64,000 nucleotides of DNA from assembly GCA_023014365.1 (NCBI GenBank), contig JAEBUN010000026.1, positions 558,001 to 622,000 of the forward strand, in the 5' to 3' direction. The stretch's first letter is position 1; each line of letters begins with the position of its first letter. The translations under genes were made by a program, and so were the position numbers. Under the pieces are notes generated by a model. That model had not been told where the DNA came from. It saw only the letters and a list, made by a program, of their open reading frames with translations, and did no database searches. This stretch comes from Lepiota brunneoincarnata. Its lineage: Eukaryota; Basidiomycota; Agaricomycetes; Agaricales; Agaricaceae. Of the stretch, positions 1 to 10,738 are shown piece by piece.

Positions 1-259
1 TTAACTACTCAGATAGCCTTCAGTGGCCTCGGGTGATTTTCCACCCGGCTGATCTTTGAATACCTTCAGGGTAGGATAAAAATAAGCCCGGGGGTATCGG
101 TTGGAGGGCGTGAATGTTCCGATTCCTTGCACTACGTCCTGTCTCTACTTGTGCGTGGAAGGAGGGATAGAAGTCTTTAAGGTATATACATATACGGCAC
201 ACGAGAAATGCTCTCTTAGGACTGCTCACTGTATGACTATGTTCGCGAGTGACATAGCA

Positions 260-1485
260 TCAGTCCATCGCCATGGGATCTGGGATAGGCACCGGACCCG
301 AAGTGTTTTCGGAAACATTGAGGCTGCGCATATTAAGGATCATCCTGCATGTCTATCAGACCGAAAACATAGCATCAGCGTGCTCCACAGGTCAGGGATA
401 TTTTCCATACCATCACCGAAAGAAGGGAATTCAAAAGGCTGATACAATGAGCCATTGTCCATTCTCGCTCATAAAAGGAATTTAACTAGCTCACCTGTAC
501 ATGATGTGGCCCATCTGCTGAACGTAAAGGGAATATGGGAGAGTGGCGATCATAAGGACTGTTAACCCTTAGTCAGGTTACATGAGATCTTGTGACAGGG
601 CTGGAATTACCGCTTAGCGAAAGACAAGTCCACGAGCTATCACGCATTACTAGGCGCACGATAGGGTTTTGGGACAAGCCATGTCGAGCAGCATCGCGGT
701 ACTTGTAGTTTGTCAAACACCATAACACCCATTGATTCAACACGATTAGGATGCTATCGAAAAAATCGCATTAATCCAATCACGGGACTAGGAGAACACC
801 TGCCTGAAGTTCGCCGTAGTTATTGGTGCCCTGACCATTATGCAATTTCGATCGAGCTCCAAGCTCCGGACAAACACATTTCCACTCCAAATACTCACAC
901 TCAGGGATAAAAGAAGCCATAAAGTGAGAAGAACACCCATCTTCGAGTTGCGGTCATACAAAGTGTAGACTGGTTCAGTTACGTTTTAGCCCTAGGTCAT
1001 GACCATCGAGTTTGGACAACGGACTTGCCTCGCAACATGATTGCTGACTCAAAATTGCTCGCCAACAATATAAGGGAGGTTGTCTGGAATGCGAACCAAG
1101 AGTGACACCCTATCAGCTGTTTCTCTAACATGACAGGGTGGGTGTAGATGAGGCCAATGCTGAGCCATTGAGCGCCATACCAGTTATATGACAGAGGGAA
1201 TAAGCGCTTACATCTGGGTGATCAGCGCCCAGTAGCGAGCAATAAAGAAAGTGAGCCTGAGAGTCCATTCCGAGCTTCTGCATCCTGGTACTTGGTAAAA
1301 TATTCAAGACGAAACAGAGTCGATGCGTACTTCCAGATGTATTTCACCTCGTTGTCCCAGGTTATAATTTGATCGTATATCAGCAGTGCAAGGCCACCGG
1401 CTGGATGAGGGTCAGTGGGGGAACAGGTGGAGCATAGCACATAGAACGAACCAGTGGTGTACTGTCTTGTGAGCGCTTCAGCCAT
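260..1485 (-). CDS. DUF6533-family seven-transmembrane protein, copy A
   Basis: Hand splicing gives eight exons (1485-1452, 1400-1331, 1277-1212, 1159-1029, 969-804, 753-611, 558-495, 344-260) totalling 759 nt, 252 residues, with no internal stop. Exon 2 carries the family signature ALLIYDQ..TW..EVKYIW. Exon 3 gives EWTLRLTFFIARYW, exon 5 begins RVYTLYDRN, and exon 6 has an RLVMRD motif. The pattern of hydrophobic stretches fits a 7TM protein of the fungal DUF6533 family, whose function is unknown. Introns 4 and 5 use GC donors (GCAAGT, GCAGGT). Three close relatives in the window share the same exon lengths. Membrane location is inferred from family and hydrophobicity. Confidence 0.85.
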
Positions 1486-2849
1486 GATGACCACAGGAAA
1501 CGAGTTGCAAAGGCGGCGGAGAGAAGTGGCGGCTTAAATAACACTTACGAACTGACATAACGCAAGAGGGGCGGGGGTGAAACAGGAATGCACATAGACA
1601 CCATGGAAACTTCTGTGGACCTCCAGATTCGTGCGCTCATACGGTTGCAAGGATACATTTATGTAACCGGTCAATTCGGGATTTTCAGCATGCTTGGGGA
1701 AGTGAACCCGCTGGCCGTAATCCTTCCATTTGAGCCAAGTCTGTGGCACTGCCAGCTTGAGAATCAAATCGCATGACACTTCTTGCGCGTCGTGGCTTGA
1801 CTACTTGCGAGCTCGGAATCGGTCCCAGCTCACCAACCTCAAGTGGTATTGGAGGATGCGATGGTTTTTGCTGGACCTGGACATGCCACTCGGTATCTTC
1901 TCATCTGCATGTAGTGTTTGCTCTCGGCGAGGAACTGACTTGAGGTTTAGGCGGTTTGGTGTTGGGGCACCCCATGCACGATAAGCCATCGTGAACACTC
2001 ATGCCAGAACACCACACCATCCAACTGTTCTACCCCTCCTTCACCCACTGATGCGGATGGCACCAGGACGTTCGTATATGGCGAGCATTTTCCAATCTAC
2101 GAGGTGTCGGCACGATGGAAAGCATGCTCATCGGCTCCGGAGTTAATGCTGGCAAGCCGTCTTCACCTAAAATCTGATCTTGTTATACATTCCATCTGCC
2201 GTTCCCCATGGGTCCCTCACTTTACGGTCCACCGATTCCCCACGTGACTGCCCACAAAATATATACCAATAATGCCTGGTACCTAGAGATGGCTGATCCG
2301 ACCCGAGAAGGTGTCTCGTGGCCGACAAGGCACTCTCAACTATGGTTCCCCCGCTCAGCCCACGTACCAAGGCCAACGCGGTGGTTACAACCATCGAAGC
2401 CACACTATATTTCAGGGAAAAAAAGCTCCTTGGTCACCACCAACTTATGGGGCGTAAAGAACACTGGTAGCTTTAGTAAGTACCTCCTGCGATCTTCGTG
2501 ATTTCTTGAACGAGCTGATCGTGGGCACCCTCAGTACGTGGATCCGAGAGCCTGCAGTACAAGCCCGGCTCGTTATTGTCGTAAGTACTGCCAAACTCTG
2601 TGAGTAGTACACGGCAAAGACTTACCTATAATGCGGAGTGTTCCCATTAGCGTTGCTCCTGTAAATCATTTATGAGTGATATGTAGAATGTGCCAGCACA
2701 TGCCCATTTGAACGCTTGCTCCAAATTCGCATCTGACCGTAGGACTCGAGGGAAATTTATTGATCCTACCTGGCAGGACCTGCAACAGCCAACTGGGCGG
2801 ACTCGCGAAACTTGCTTGATTCAACGTAGGCTGTCATAAGTAGCCGAGA
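1486..2849. other. Upstream flank of DUF6533 copy A; no gene recognised
   Basis: The segment matches the flank of copy B near 10,740-11,470, so it belongs to the duplicated unit. Between about 1742 and 2270 copy A has roughly 530 bases that copy B lacks. I found no terminal repeats or target duplication for that extra stretch. Near 2500-2580 a short plus-strand open stretch reads ELIVGTLSTWIREPAVQA. It looks protein-like but I cannot assign it. Confidence 0.5.
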
Positions 2850-4070
2850 CAGAGACGGGGTGTGAAGATGGAGCCCTGTTTCCGACTGAGCCTCTGCAGC
2901 CATTCCCAGGTGACGAGAAGGAGGGTTTCATCTGAAGCGCATCACTTAACCAGGGCAAAGCAGAGCCTCGACCCGAACAAAGCGTGGAATGGGTTCGATG
3001 AAATTCCGCAAGTCGCTTCTTTTCACCGATATCCGTACAAAGTTGTATAATGCACAGATTCGCCCCTAGAGGCAGGGTTACCAATGCCAAATCTTGATAT
3101 CTGGGATTATCACGCGCTCAAAACACAACACACGCTTTGAGCCGACTTGGAAAAGGGTGGCCGTGGCAAAGGACCCATTTCGTTACAGGTAATCTAGTTC
3201 GAGCAATACCTGGACCATCAACTCTGAACGCAAAGAGCCCATGCCAAAATCATTCTGGTAAAAGCCCAGAACCATGGATGGTCAGAGATTATTGCATACC
3301 CTCAAACAATGTTGAGTATCAAATTGACTTTACTGAAGAGCGTTCGGGAACCATAATACTGACAGTGGCCCACAAAGTCAAAACCCCTGCAACTTACCAA
3401 AGGCTCTACATCATCTTGAACCCGTGCAGCACATCCTCCGCGGAAAAGGCAAGCCCTGCAGTCATCATATTGATCCAAGGATGTCTGGAGCTCTCCGGCA
3501 TCCTGGACCGGCCAAGATAAGACGATGCCAGAAGCCGGTGACTTTGATGGACCTTTGATAACAGATGGTATGAGCATATCAGTGTCAGATGCAGTGTTAG
3601 CAACGGGAAACCTACCGAGGCTGACGTTGGTCGCTTGGCGCATGATTCACACAGCATGCCTGTGACATTCATTCAGTGAAGTCATCGAAAATGTGCCCGA
3701 GCGCTTGACGCCCCGCAGATAGTCTACAAACGAGGCATAATAAATATCTACGCATTCAATCTCAGCGGATACGGGTGGTGGGATGTAGATACCCGAATGG
3801 AGTCCTCGGAGTGTCCCGTATATATTGGGTTGGACAAGTCCAAGGGAATTGGTGAGCTAAGCGAATTAGCCCCGCTGGGGTTAATACATTGGCTGAGGAT
3901 ACGCTTGGTCTGAAACACACCTTCCAGAATTGCCGAGGGTACGCGCGTGTACAATACATCGAGAGTACGGAACGGGTTTACTGGATTCCCGCTCGACTTT
4001 GAAAAGTTCCTGGTTTGTCAATAGCGTCAAGCACTTATTCCGTCCGAGAGATAGGATTCCCCGACTCTTT
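2850..4070 (-). pseudogene. 5'-truncated relic of family-2 NACHT NLR
   Basis: Reading the minus strand from about 4070 downward gives the C-terminal part of an NLR that is also seen at 26,362-27,660 and 37,790-39,480. Recognisable pieces are ILEGVFQTKRILS, SVIKGPSKSPASGIVLSWPVQDAG and CAARVQDDVEPL. These lie in different frames without a continuous spliceable reading. The NACHT P-loop half is absent. Related scraps of the flanking domain (EKGWPW/WPF-like) continue to about 3120. I treat it as a dead copy. The identification rests on comparison with the two other copies in the window rather than on a catalytic motif here. Confidence 0.6.
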
Positions 4071-4557
4071 GTCGCAGGTGGGTTATTTTGTTTTCACAAA
4101 TAACTTGTGGAGGTGGTGACAGATCGAGTCCACAATGCTCCGCACCCCTTCCAGTCTGATCCTGCCAATCACAACATTCTCACGGGTTGATTTCCGTTCT
4201 CTGTGCCACCACCACCACATCCGTCCCTCCGCCGGATCAGCTGTGCAAGACCTCTATTCAAACATGAAGCTAGATACTCTCCCTCCACCCCAGTGCTGCC
4301 TCGTCATATCCAGGCCCAACCTACTGTGCGAAAAAAAAAAGAAAAAGCGCCAGACCTGCCAACCCAGCTAGTTGAACTTTCCCTACCCCAAGGCCTCAAA
4401 CCAGTCAGCTTCGTCACGCTCCTTGTATCCTCGGCAACCTCTGCATCAAGTTTGATGCACCCAGCTCTATCATCATGAACTTAATCCCTTACTCACCATG
4501 TGACAAGTGCTAATCTGTATCTTGGATTACCTACCGCCCCCTTTTCCCTTTCATTCG
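4071..4557. other. Intergenic, no gene recognised
   Basis: The stretch is pyrimidine-rich on the plus strand with an A-run near 4330. Open frames on the plus strand are short, proline- and serine-rich and overlap one another. I see no domain, splice-consistent model or repeat. Confidence 0.5.
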
Positions 4558-4964
4558 CTAATTCCCCTCGCATGTTTTTATAGCATAATATAACCCCAAG
4601 CTTGTATTCCAGAACGCAACATACACGCCATCACTTCCATACCCAACCTTTGTTCCCTCAGCAAATGCGAGAACAAAGTCGAACAATTGCACAACAGCTC
4701 CCGTCCTTGCCCCTCCCAGGCCGCCCTCATCCTCGATAATCCACACGGTCTGTCCCTGACAGATGAAATCTTGGTAGGCGAAATGCGCCTCTCCCCACCC
4801 ATGTACTAGATTTCGCAGAACAGCTAGCTAGGGTTCTATGACTGTGACTGTGTATAGTGCGATATATACGCACATGTAGGTCCTGGGGTATCGTCCTGGG
4901 TTTTGACCTGTGGTAGTACTTGAGTAATGTCCCAACGTTCATGAGCCTCTCCCAGTGTTTCCAT
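4558..4964 (-). CDS. Small hypothetical protein, two exons
   Basis: I do not recognise the family. An ATG at 4964 opens exon 1 (4964-4874, 91 nt). A GTGCGT donor and a CTAG acceptor join it in frame to exon 2 (4805-4558), giving 339 nt and 112 residues. The protein holds two similar stretches, GEAHERWDITQ and GEAHFAYQDFICQ, which suggests an internal duplication. A hydrophobic and glycine-rich C-terminal half follows (WIIEDEGGLGG, YVAFWNTSLGLYYAI). There is no signal peptide. It could be a fragment of a larger gene, but the start, splice sites and stop all agree. Function unknown. Confidence 0.45.
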
Positions 4965-5503
4965 CGGGGGTTATAGAGTGAGGGTTTTTAGTTGGATTGT
5001 ACTTGAAGGTGCCTGAGTGTCAAACCCGAGCCAGACCAACATGGGGTTAGGGGCCGCACGATTCAGGAAAACTCTTTCCGTGCCTGCAGCCGCTCCTGGT
5101 TCATTTTTCTGTAAACATGCTCACTCGGCCCTTCGAGTCACCTACAGTTTCCTCTGGCGTTACAGTGTGGACATCACCGTCCACAGGGTGTCATCTTATG
5201 CGGCATACGAAGGAGCTTGTTTATGTTCCTCCGGGGTAGATAAACATCATCCGTAAATACACTTTTGGTAGTCCAACGGGGAAGAATCTGAACACCAAAC
5301 CATGATGCAGAGATTCACTTCCCAGAGAATCTATCGCGGGCCACTCGTCTCCCTTCCATCATCTCTCTCAAACGCATTCCCAGACTCGGCCGACACAGAC
5401 AGTTCGGGTACTTGCCGCCGCGCTGAGGTGTTCCGGCGGTTTGGACCTCGTGGGAAAGTCGTTGGTGTAGACACGGCAATAATAGCGCCCAAGTACTCAA
5501 GCC
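4965..5503. other. Intergenic / NLR 5' flank
   Basis: A segment around 5340-5400 resembles sequence near 7065-7130 (a run reading PSSLSNA..DSADTD in one frame), so short duplicated pieces flank the NB-ARC relic. No independent gene is visible. Confidence 0.4.
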
Positions 5504-6990
5504 ATGAGCTCCACTCGATGTACCGTCCTGCAAGCCTCAGTAACAGCCATGACTACTCAAGGATTACCTACCACGCCTGGCCTTAGCGGACCCTTGGCCA
5601 TTCCACCAGCGTTAAGCTCCGAGCACATCGTCTCCACCACCGTTAACCTAACCGATACTGTATCAAGGATTGCAAAGGAGGTCGGCGAGCTGCTCAAAGA
5701 TATACCATACGTGAAGGCGTTTGCGGGAATTTTACTCCAAATCATCAAGATCAGAGAGGTCCACGAGTTTGCTGGGAGACCGAAGGGTCATCTAACCACA
5801 TGACAGGAAATACAAACCGAAAAGGATCGGTCTCAGGAACTCATCGAGAAGATACTGGGCAGGTCAAAGGTCATCCTCGATGGCTTGCTCCAAGTTGCTG
5901 CATCACCGAACAGGGACCATCTGAAAAACACAGAGAACAAATTGGGAGAGTACAACCGGTAATAAAGTCTGATCTCTTTTTCTTCTTCGTGGATTGGCTT
6001 ATCCACTGCTCAGTCTCCATGAAAAAATACTCGGCACGCTCACAACAAACATCCCAAAAGGCATACGAGGAAAACTTGACAATTTGGTGAATCGGAGCTC
6101 GAGGATCGAGACTCTGGCCAAGTACGACCGTCTCATCGATAGCGCCAACACGAATCTCATTGTATGTTCGGGATCTACATACGTATCGCTCTGATTCGAC
6201 CTCTACAGACCGGATTCTTACTGAAGCTCATCAATCCACCTCAATCTGCTCAGGCACCTTCAGGCCCGGTCAGGTACAACAAACCTCATCCTCTCTGTAT
6301 CTAGTGACCTGATCCTTGCCCCCTCTATTGAGTATCCTCTTCAAGTCCATTCCTTGTCCCGATCAGATGGTTGGGAGAGACAAAGAAAAATCCACGGTCA
6401 TTGGAACATTACTCAACGACCCATCGCCGCGGGTCACAATTCTGGGTGCTGGCGGGATGGGGAAACGACACTCGCTCTCACTGCTATCCATGACCGTGCA
6501 GTAATTGAGCGATACTCTTCGCGGTACTTTGTCTCCTGCGAGGCGGTCACATCCTTGCCTGGTCTGATTTGGGGAATTGCTGGTGCACTGCGTATCCCGC
6601 CTACCGAACGCAATGGACGCTGAATCGACACTATTCTCTCTTGGTTTCATCACAGCGCCATCCTATGCTTGGACAACTTCGAGACAGTTTGGGAGGACGA
6701 CGCAATCCGACGAGACGTAGAGGACTTGTTGTCTCAGCTCGATCTCGCACCCGAACTCGCGATTATTGTGACCATGCGCGGTACACGGCGCCCTTCTTGG
6801 GTCGCCTGGTCCAAGCCATTACTCCCTCCCTTGAAGACATTGAGTGACGGCGACTCGAAGTTGATAGATAGGCTGGACGATGCTGAGCAACATTACAACC
6901 AGGCTCTTCTTCTTCACCGTCAATGCCAATCATCACAAGTTGAGGCTGTGGATTTATCGTTCCTTGAACATGTTCGGAAACGCGGGGAGG
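5504..6990 (+). pseudogene. NB-ARC-type NLR, frameshifted in the P-loop
   Basis: An ATG at 5504 starts a protein with VNLTDTVSRIAKEVGELLKD and a following helical segment (LIEKILG, LHEKILGTL). Three introns splice cleanly around 5765-5810, 5959-6015 and 6165-6209. This N-terminal helical bundle resembles the MLKL/HeLo-like N-domains of fungal STAND proteins (inference). An NTPase follows: GRDKEKSTVIGTLL, then RVTILGAGGMGK. At the Walker A lysine one A is missing, so the reading frame jumps (GGMGK in one frame, TTLALTAIHD in the next). Walker-B-like LCLDNFETVW and a sensor-like segment (IIVTMRGTRRPSW) lie in yet another frame. The C-terminal repeats are missing. The relic ends tail-to-tail against the DUF6534 gene. 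Confidence 0.7.
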
Positions 6991-6995
6991 TACAT

Positions 6996-8830
6996 TCATT
7001 TCCCAGCGAGACTATCAACCTCTGTGGTAGAGTGTGCAAACGCGATCCCAGCTAATGAGGGCTCATTTGTCTTCCCCGTCCCATCATCTCTCTCAAACGC
7101 AGCTCCAGACTCGGCTGATACCGATAGAGCAGGTACTCGCAACTGGTACTTACAGCTGTCCCCTGGCCTGTCAGCCTCATTTCTTTCTACACATGAAATA
7201 GTACTCAATCTCAGCTCGAGACCGTGAGCTGTACCCAGTTCGACTGTTGCGTCGGTTTCGTCTGTAGAGCCGTTGTAGTGGTGGCGCTGGTTGAGGAGGA
7301 TCATAAAGCAGTTGCTGTATCTGTTTATTATGTTGGCGTCAGTCATGCCTCCTGTGTTGAGAAAGAATAGCTGACAGTTTCCCGAGGAGGTATCCTCTGT
7401 CACATCGGAAATGGTTTGGTACAGGCTGTTAGAGATATATGAGTATATACTAGGGAAAGATGTTGCGTACCCTTGTTGATAGACGGTCGTTGCCTAGAGC
7501 GAATTTTGAGTCTCGTTCTGTTGTGCTGGAAGTTTCTTGGTACGTACCGGAGGTGCAATGGGTTTTATCAAGATCATGACGGCGGTTTCAATGGCCACAG
7601 CAGCTGAAAAGATTTAAGTTGGGTGGAGAGCAGTAAACAAAGTAGATCTCGGCTAGCACCGCATACCTGTAATCGCGTTTGTTTCGAGTATGATTGTCAG
7701 CAGTCGCATGATCTTCCTTCCAGTCGCTGATTGAACTGGACTGGTATCTTTCTTCGTGTGGAGCAGCTATAAGCGAAATATTTTATCACCTTATGCCAGA
7801 GGAGTGTAAGATGGTTGGAATGTACAATGTAGGCCATGCAGCCCGCAATCAGAATGTCCGTCACTGCATTTCCAAAAAGCCATAGCTGCAGGTCAAGAAT
7901 CATTAACTGCAGAGAAGTCTGGGGGAGTTCGAGAAGTACCATAAGTGGAGCGTGGTAGTGGTCGTCCTGGACAAGTAAGCTTTTATTTGCAAAACTCTGT
8001 TCAAGCTCGCGCTGATCAGCATATCCAGGAACGATGAAATAGGGAACAGAACTGACTCTTATGCCAGTCGCAAGTCCGCAGGCAGCAGCAACAAGCGCAA
8101 TCTACCCATACCACGAAAGGATCATAGCCTCGCGGGTTCAACAACAGGAGCTAATGAACGTTACTCACAAAAGCTGTGAATGCAGGTACCACTCTCCACT
8201 GACTCAGCACCCAGATCCTCCAGCAATATACTGTTTGCACTAGGATGGCGATGAGGGCGTCGAGGATTGGCACATCGATAGACGCGAGGTGGAACTCATA
8301 TAGTTTTGAGAGGTTGCCAAAGTTGTATGCGAACCAGAAGAAGAGGTCTTCCATCGTTAAGACTGTTTGGATTGTGTCCAGGAGGAAAATGATATGCACT
8401 TATGCAAGAAAACGGTAATGTTAGTTGGATGAAGCAAGTTCTCGAAGATCGGGATCTCGGACCTATGACTCTGATAGTGATTTTGTCGTTGCGGGAGTAT
8501 ATCAAGTAGAGAACTATCAGACAGACCCGCTATGTCAGAAACTATTGTGCGCCGAGATGGGTACTTCCAACGTACCATATTGGACCGAGAGTATTCCATA
8601 GAGGAACCAATTAAGCACGATCCCCACGAGCTGCCAAGTGAAGCAAGGTCAACTGTCGCAGTCGGTCCCCCAAGCTGAGGGCTGAGGGCTGAACGCCGGT
8701 ATAAACGTAACGCACCACCGGGCCTATACTACATTAACCGTTGGAATATTGGGATCGACATGGGGCTGGAAGACGAGACTCACACTGCCGCTTTGTTCTC
8801 CGGAACCGAGATTGCCAGTGGTTGGTCCAT
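6996..8830 (-). CDS. DUF6534-family seven-transmembrane protein
   Basis: Ten exons splice in frame to 1,248 nt (415 residues): 8830-8784, 8728-8716, 8630-8576, 8513-8463, 8398-8169, 8101-8057, 7996-7826, 7766-7667, 7603-7544, 7471-6996. Exon 2 is a 13-nt microexon needed to create the IGPVLVG motif. Family features follow in order: LNWFLYGILSVQY, a Tyr-rich junction, QTVYCWRIWVLS, LWLFGNAVTD.LIA..MAY, and the C-terminal SNCFMILLNQR. DUF6534 proteins are basidiomycete 7TM proteins of unknown function. The copy is longer than typical because of a C-terminal extension. Broken paralogs lie at 28,435, 32,110, 33,948 and 35,871. The last exon could contain another intron. Confidence 0.75.
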
Positions 8831-9512
8831 CCGACACGCAGAGGAGAGGTTGATAGCCCAGATGTCATCTTATAACCTATTGGCAAGAGCGCTTTCATTA
8901 GCTCCACTATCCCATCGAACACTCGAATCAGTGACACAGAACGGTCATCGATTGGATTTACCCCACGGGGACAGCCGTGATTCTGACACACAAAGTCAGT
9001 CCGACACCGTAGGACTCGGTACTGCCCCCTTCCCCCCACTAACATCTCCTCTACATATCACATCCAGAGGGTTCCGTGATGATCCTAGTAAAAGATAACT
9101 TGTAGAGTATTAATTACCCACGACTTCTGGGCTTTCGATTTGCTCCCTATGACACGAAGACGTGTGGATGTGCGCGCAACACGATCCACCACGTGGGCAA
9201 GGTGGCCTTAAAGGGGTTTATGGCCGACTTCACGACTCAAATAGCCTTCTGTGGCCCCGGGTGATTTGCCACACGGCTGATCTTCGAATACTTTCAGGGT
9301 AGGATAAAAATAAGCCCGGGGGTACCGGTTGGAGAGCGTGAGGGTTCCGATTCCTTGCACTATGTCCTGTCTCTACCTGTACGTGGAAATTGCTTGGCAG
9401 CATATAAAATCAAGGAAGGATAGAAGTCTTTAAGGTATATATACGGCACACGAGAAATGCTCTCTTTGATAGGATTGCTCACTGCATAACTACGTTCACG
9501 AGTGGCATGGCA
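8831..9512. other. Intergenic flank between 7TM genes
   Basis: From about 8834 to 9045 the sequence matches the region 5' of the DUF6534 fragment at 28,328-28,434, so it is probably the duplicated promoter region. From about 9230 on it matches the start of the window, i.e. the 3' flank of the DUF6533 unit. No separate gene is seen. Confidence 0.5.
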
Positions 9513-10738
9513 TCAGTCCATCGCGATGGGATCTGTCGTAAACACCGGACCCGAGGTGCATTCAGAAACGTTGAGGCTGCGCATATTAAGGATCATCCTG
9601 CATGTCTATCAGATCGAAAACATAGCATCAGTGTGCTTCACAGGTCAGGGAACTTTTCTGTACCATTATCGAAAGACCGGAGGCCATAAGGCTGATAAAA
9701 TCAGCCACTGTTCGTCCCCGCTCCTAAAAGGAGTTCCACTAGCTCACCTGTACATGATGTGGCCCATCTGCTGAACGTAAAGGGAATATGGGAGAGAGGC
9801 GATCACAAGAACTGTTAACCGTTAGCCGGGTTGTATGAGATCTTGTGACAGGGCTGGAATTACCGCTTAACGAAAGACAACTCCATGAGCTATCACGCAT
9901 TACTAAGCGCACGATAGGGTTGTGAGACCAGCCAAGTCGAGCAGCATCGCGGTACTTGTAATTTGTCAAACACCACAGCGCCCATTGATTCAACACGATT
10001 AGGATGCTATTCGAAAAAATCGCATTTATCCAATCACAGGACTAGGAGAACACTTGCCTGAAGTTCGTCGTAGCTGTTGGTGCCCTGATCATTATGCAAT
10101 TTCGATCGAGCTCCAAGGCCTGGACGAACACATTTCCACTCCAGATACTCACACCCAGGGATAAAAGAAACCATATGGTAAGAAGGACACCCATCTTCAA
10201 GTTGCAGTCAAACAACGCATAGACTGGTTCAGTTACGTTTTAGCCTAGGTTATGAAGATCGAGTTTGGACGACGGACTTGCCTCGTAACATGATTGTCGA
10301 CTCAAAATTGCTCACCAACAATATAACGGAGGTTGTCTGGAATACGAACCAGGGGTGGCACCCTACCAGCTGTCTCTCTAACACGACAGGGTGGGTGTAG
10401 ATGAGGTTAATGCTGAGCCATTGAGCGCCATAACAGTTATATGACAGAGGGAATAAGCACTTACATCTGGGTGATCAGTGCCCAGTAGCGAGCAATAAAG
10501 AAGGTGAGCTTGAGAGTCCATTCTGAGCTTCTGCATCCGGCCACTTGGTAAAACATTCAAGCCGAAATAGAGTTGGCGCGTACTTCCAGATATATTTCAC
10601 CTCGTTGTCCCAGGTAAGAACTTGATCGTATATCAGTAGTGCAAGGCCACCGGCTGGATTAGGGTAAATCAAAGGACAAGTGAAGCATAGCACATAGAAC
10701 GGACCAGTGGTATACTGTCTTATGAGCACTTCAGCCAT
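9513..10738 (-). CDS. DUF6533-family seven-transmembrane protein, copy B
   Basis: Eight exons (10738-10705, 10653-10584, 10530-10465, 10412-10282, 10223-10058, 10006-9864, 9811-9748, 9597-9513) have the same lengths as copy A and give 252 residues with no stop. Signature motifs are ALLIYDQVLTWDNEVKYIW, EWTLKLTFFIARYWALITQ, RVYALF and RLVMRDSSWS. Donors of introns 4 and 5 are GCAAGT. The C-terminus ends TTDPIAMD, shared with copies A and C. It sits directly downstream of the DUF6534 gene in the same orientation, as a direct repeat of the copy A unit about 9.25 kb away. Confidence 0.85.
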
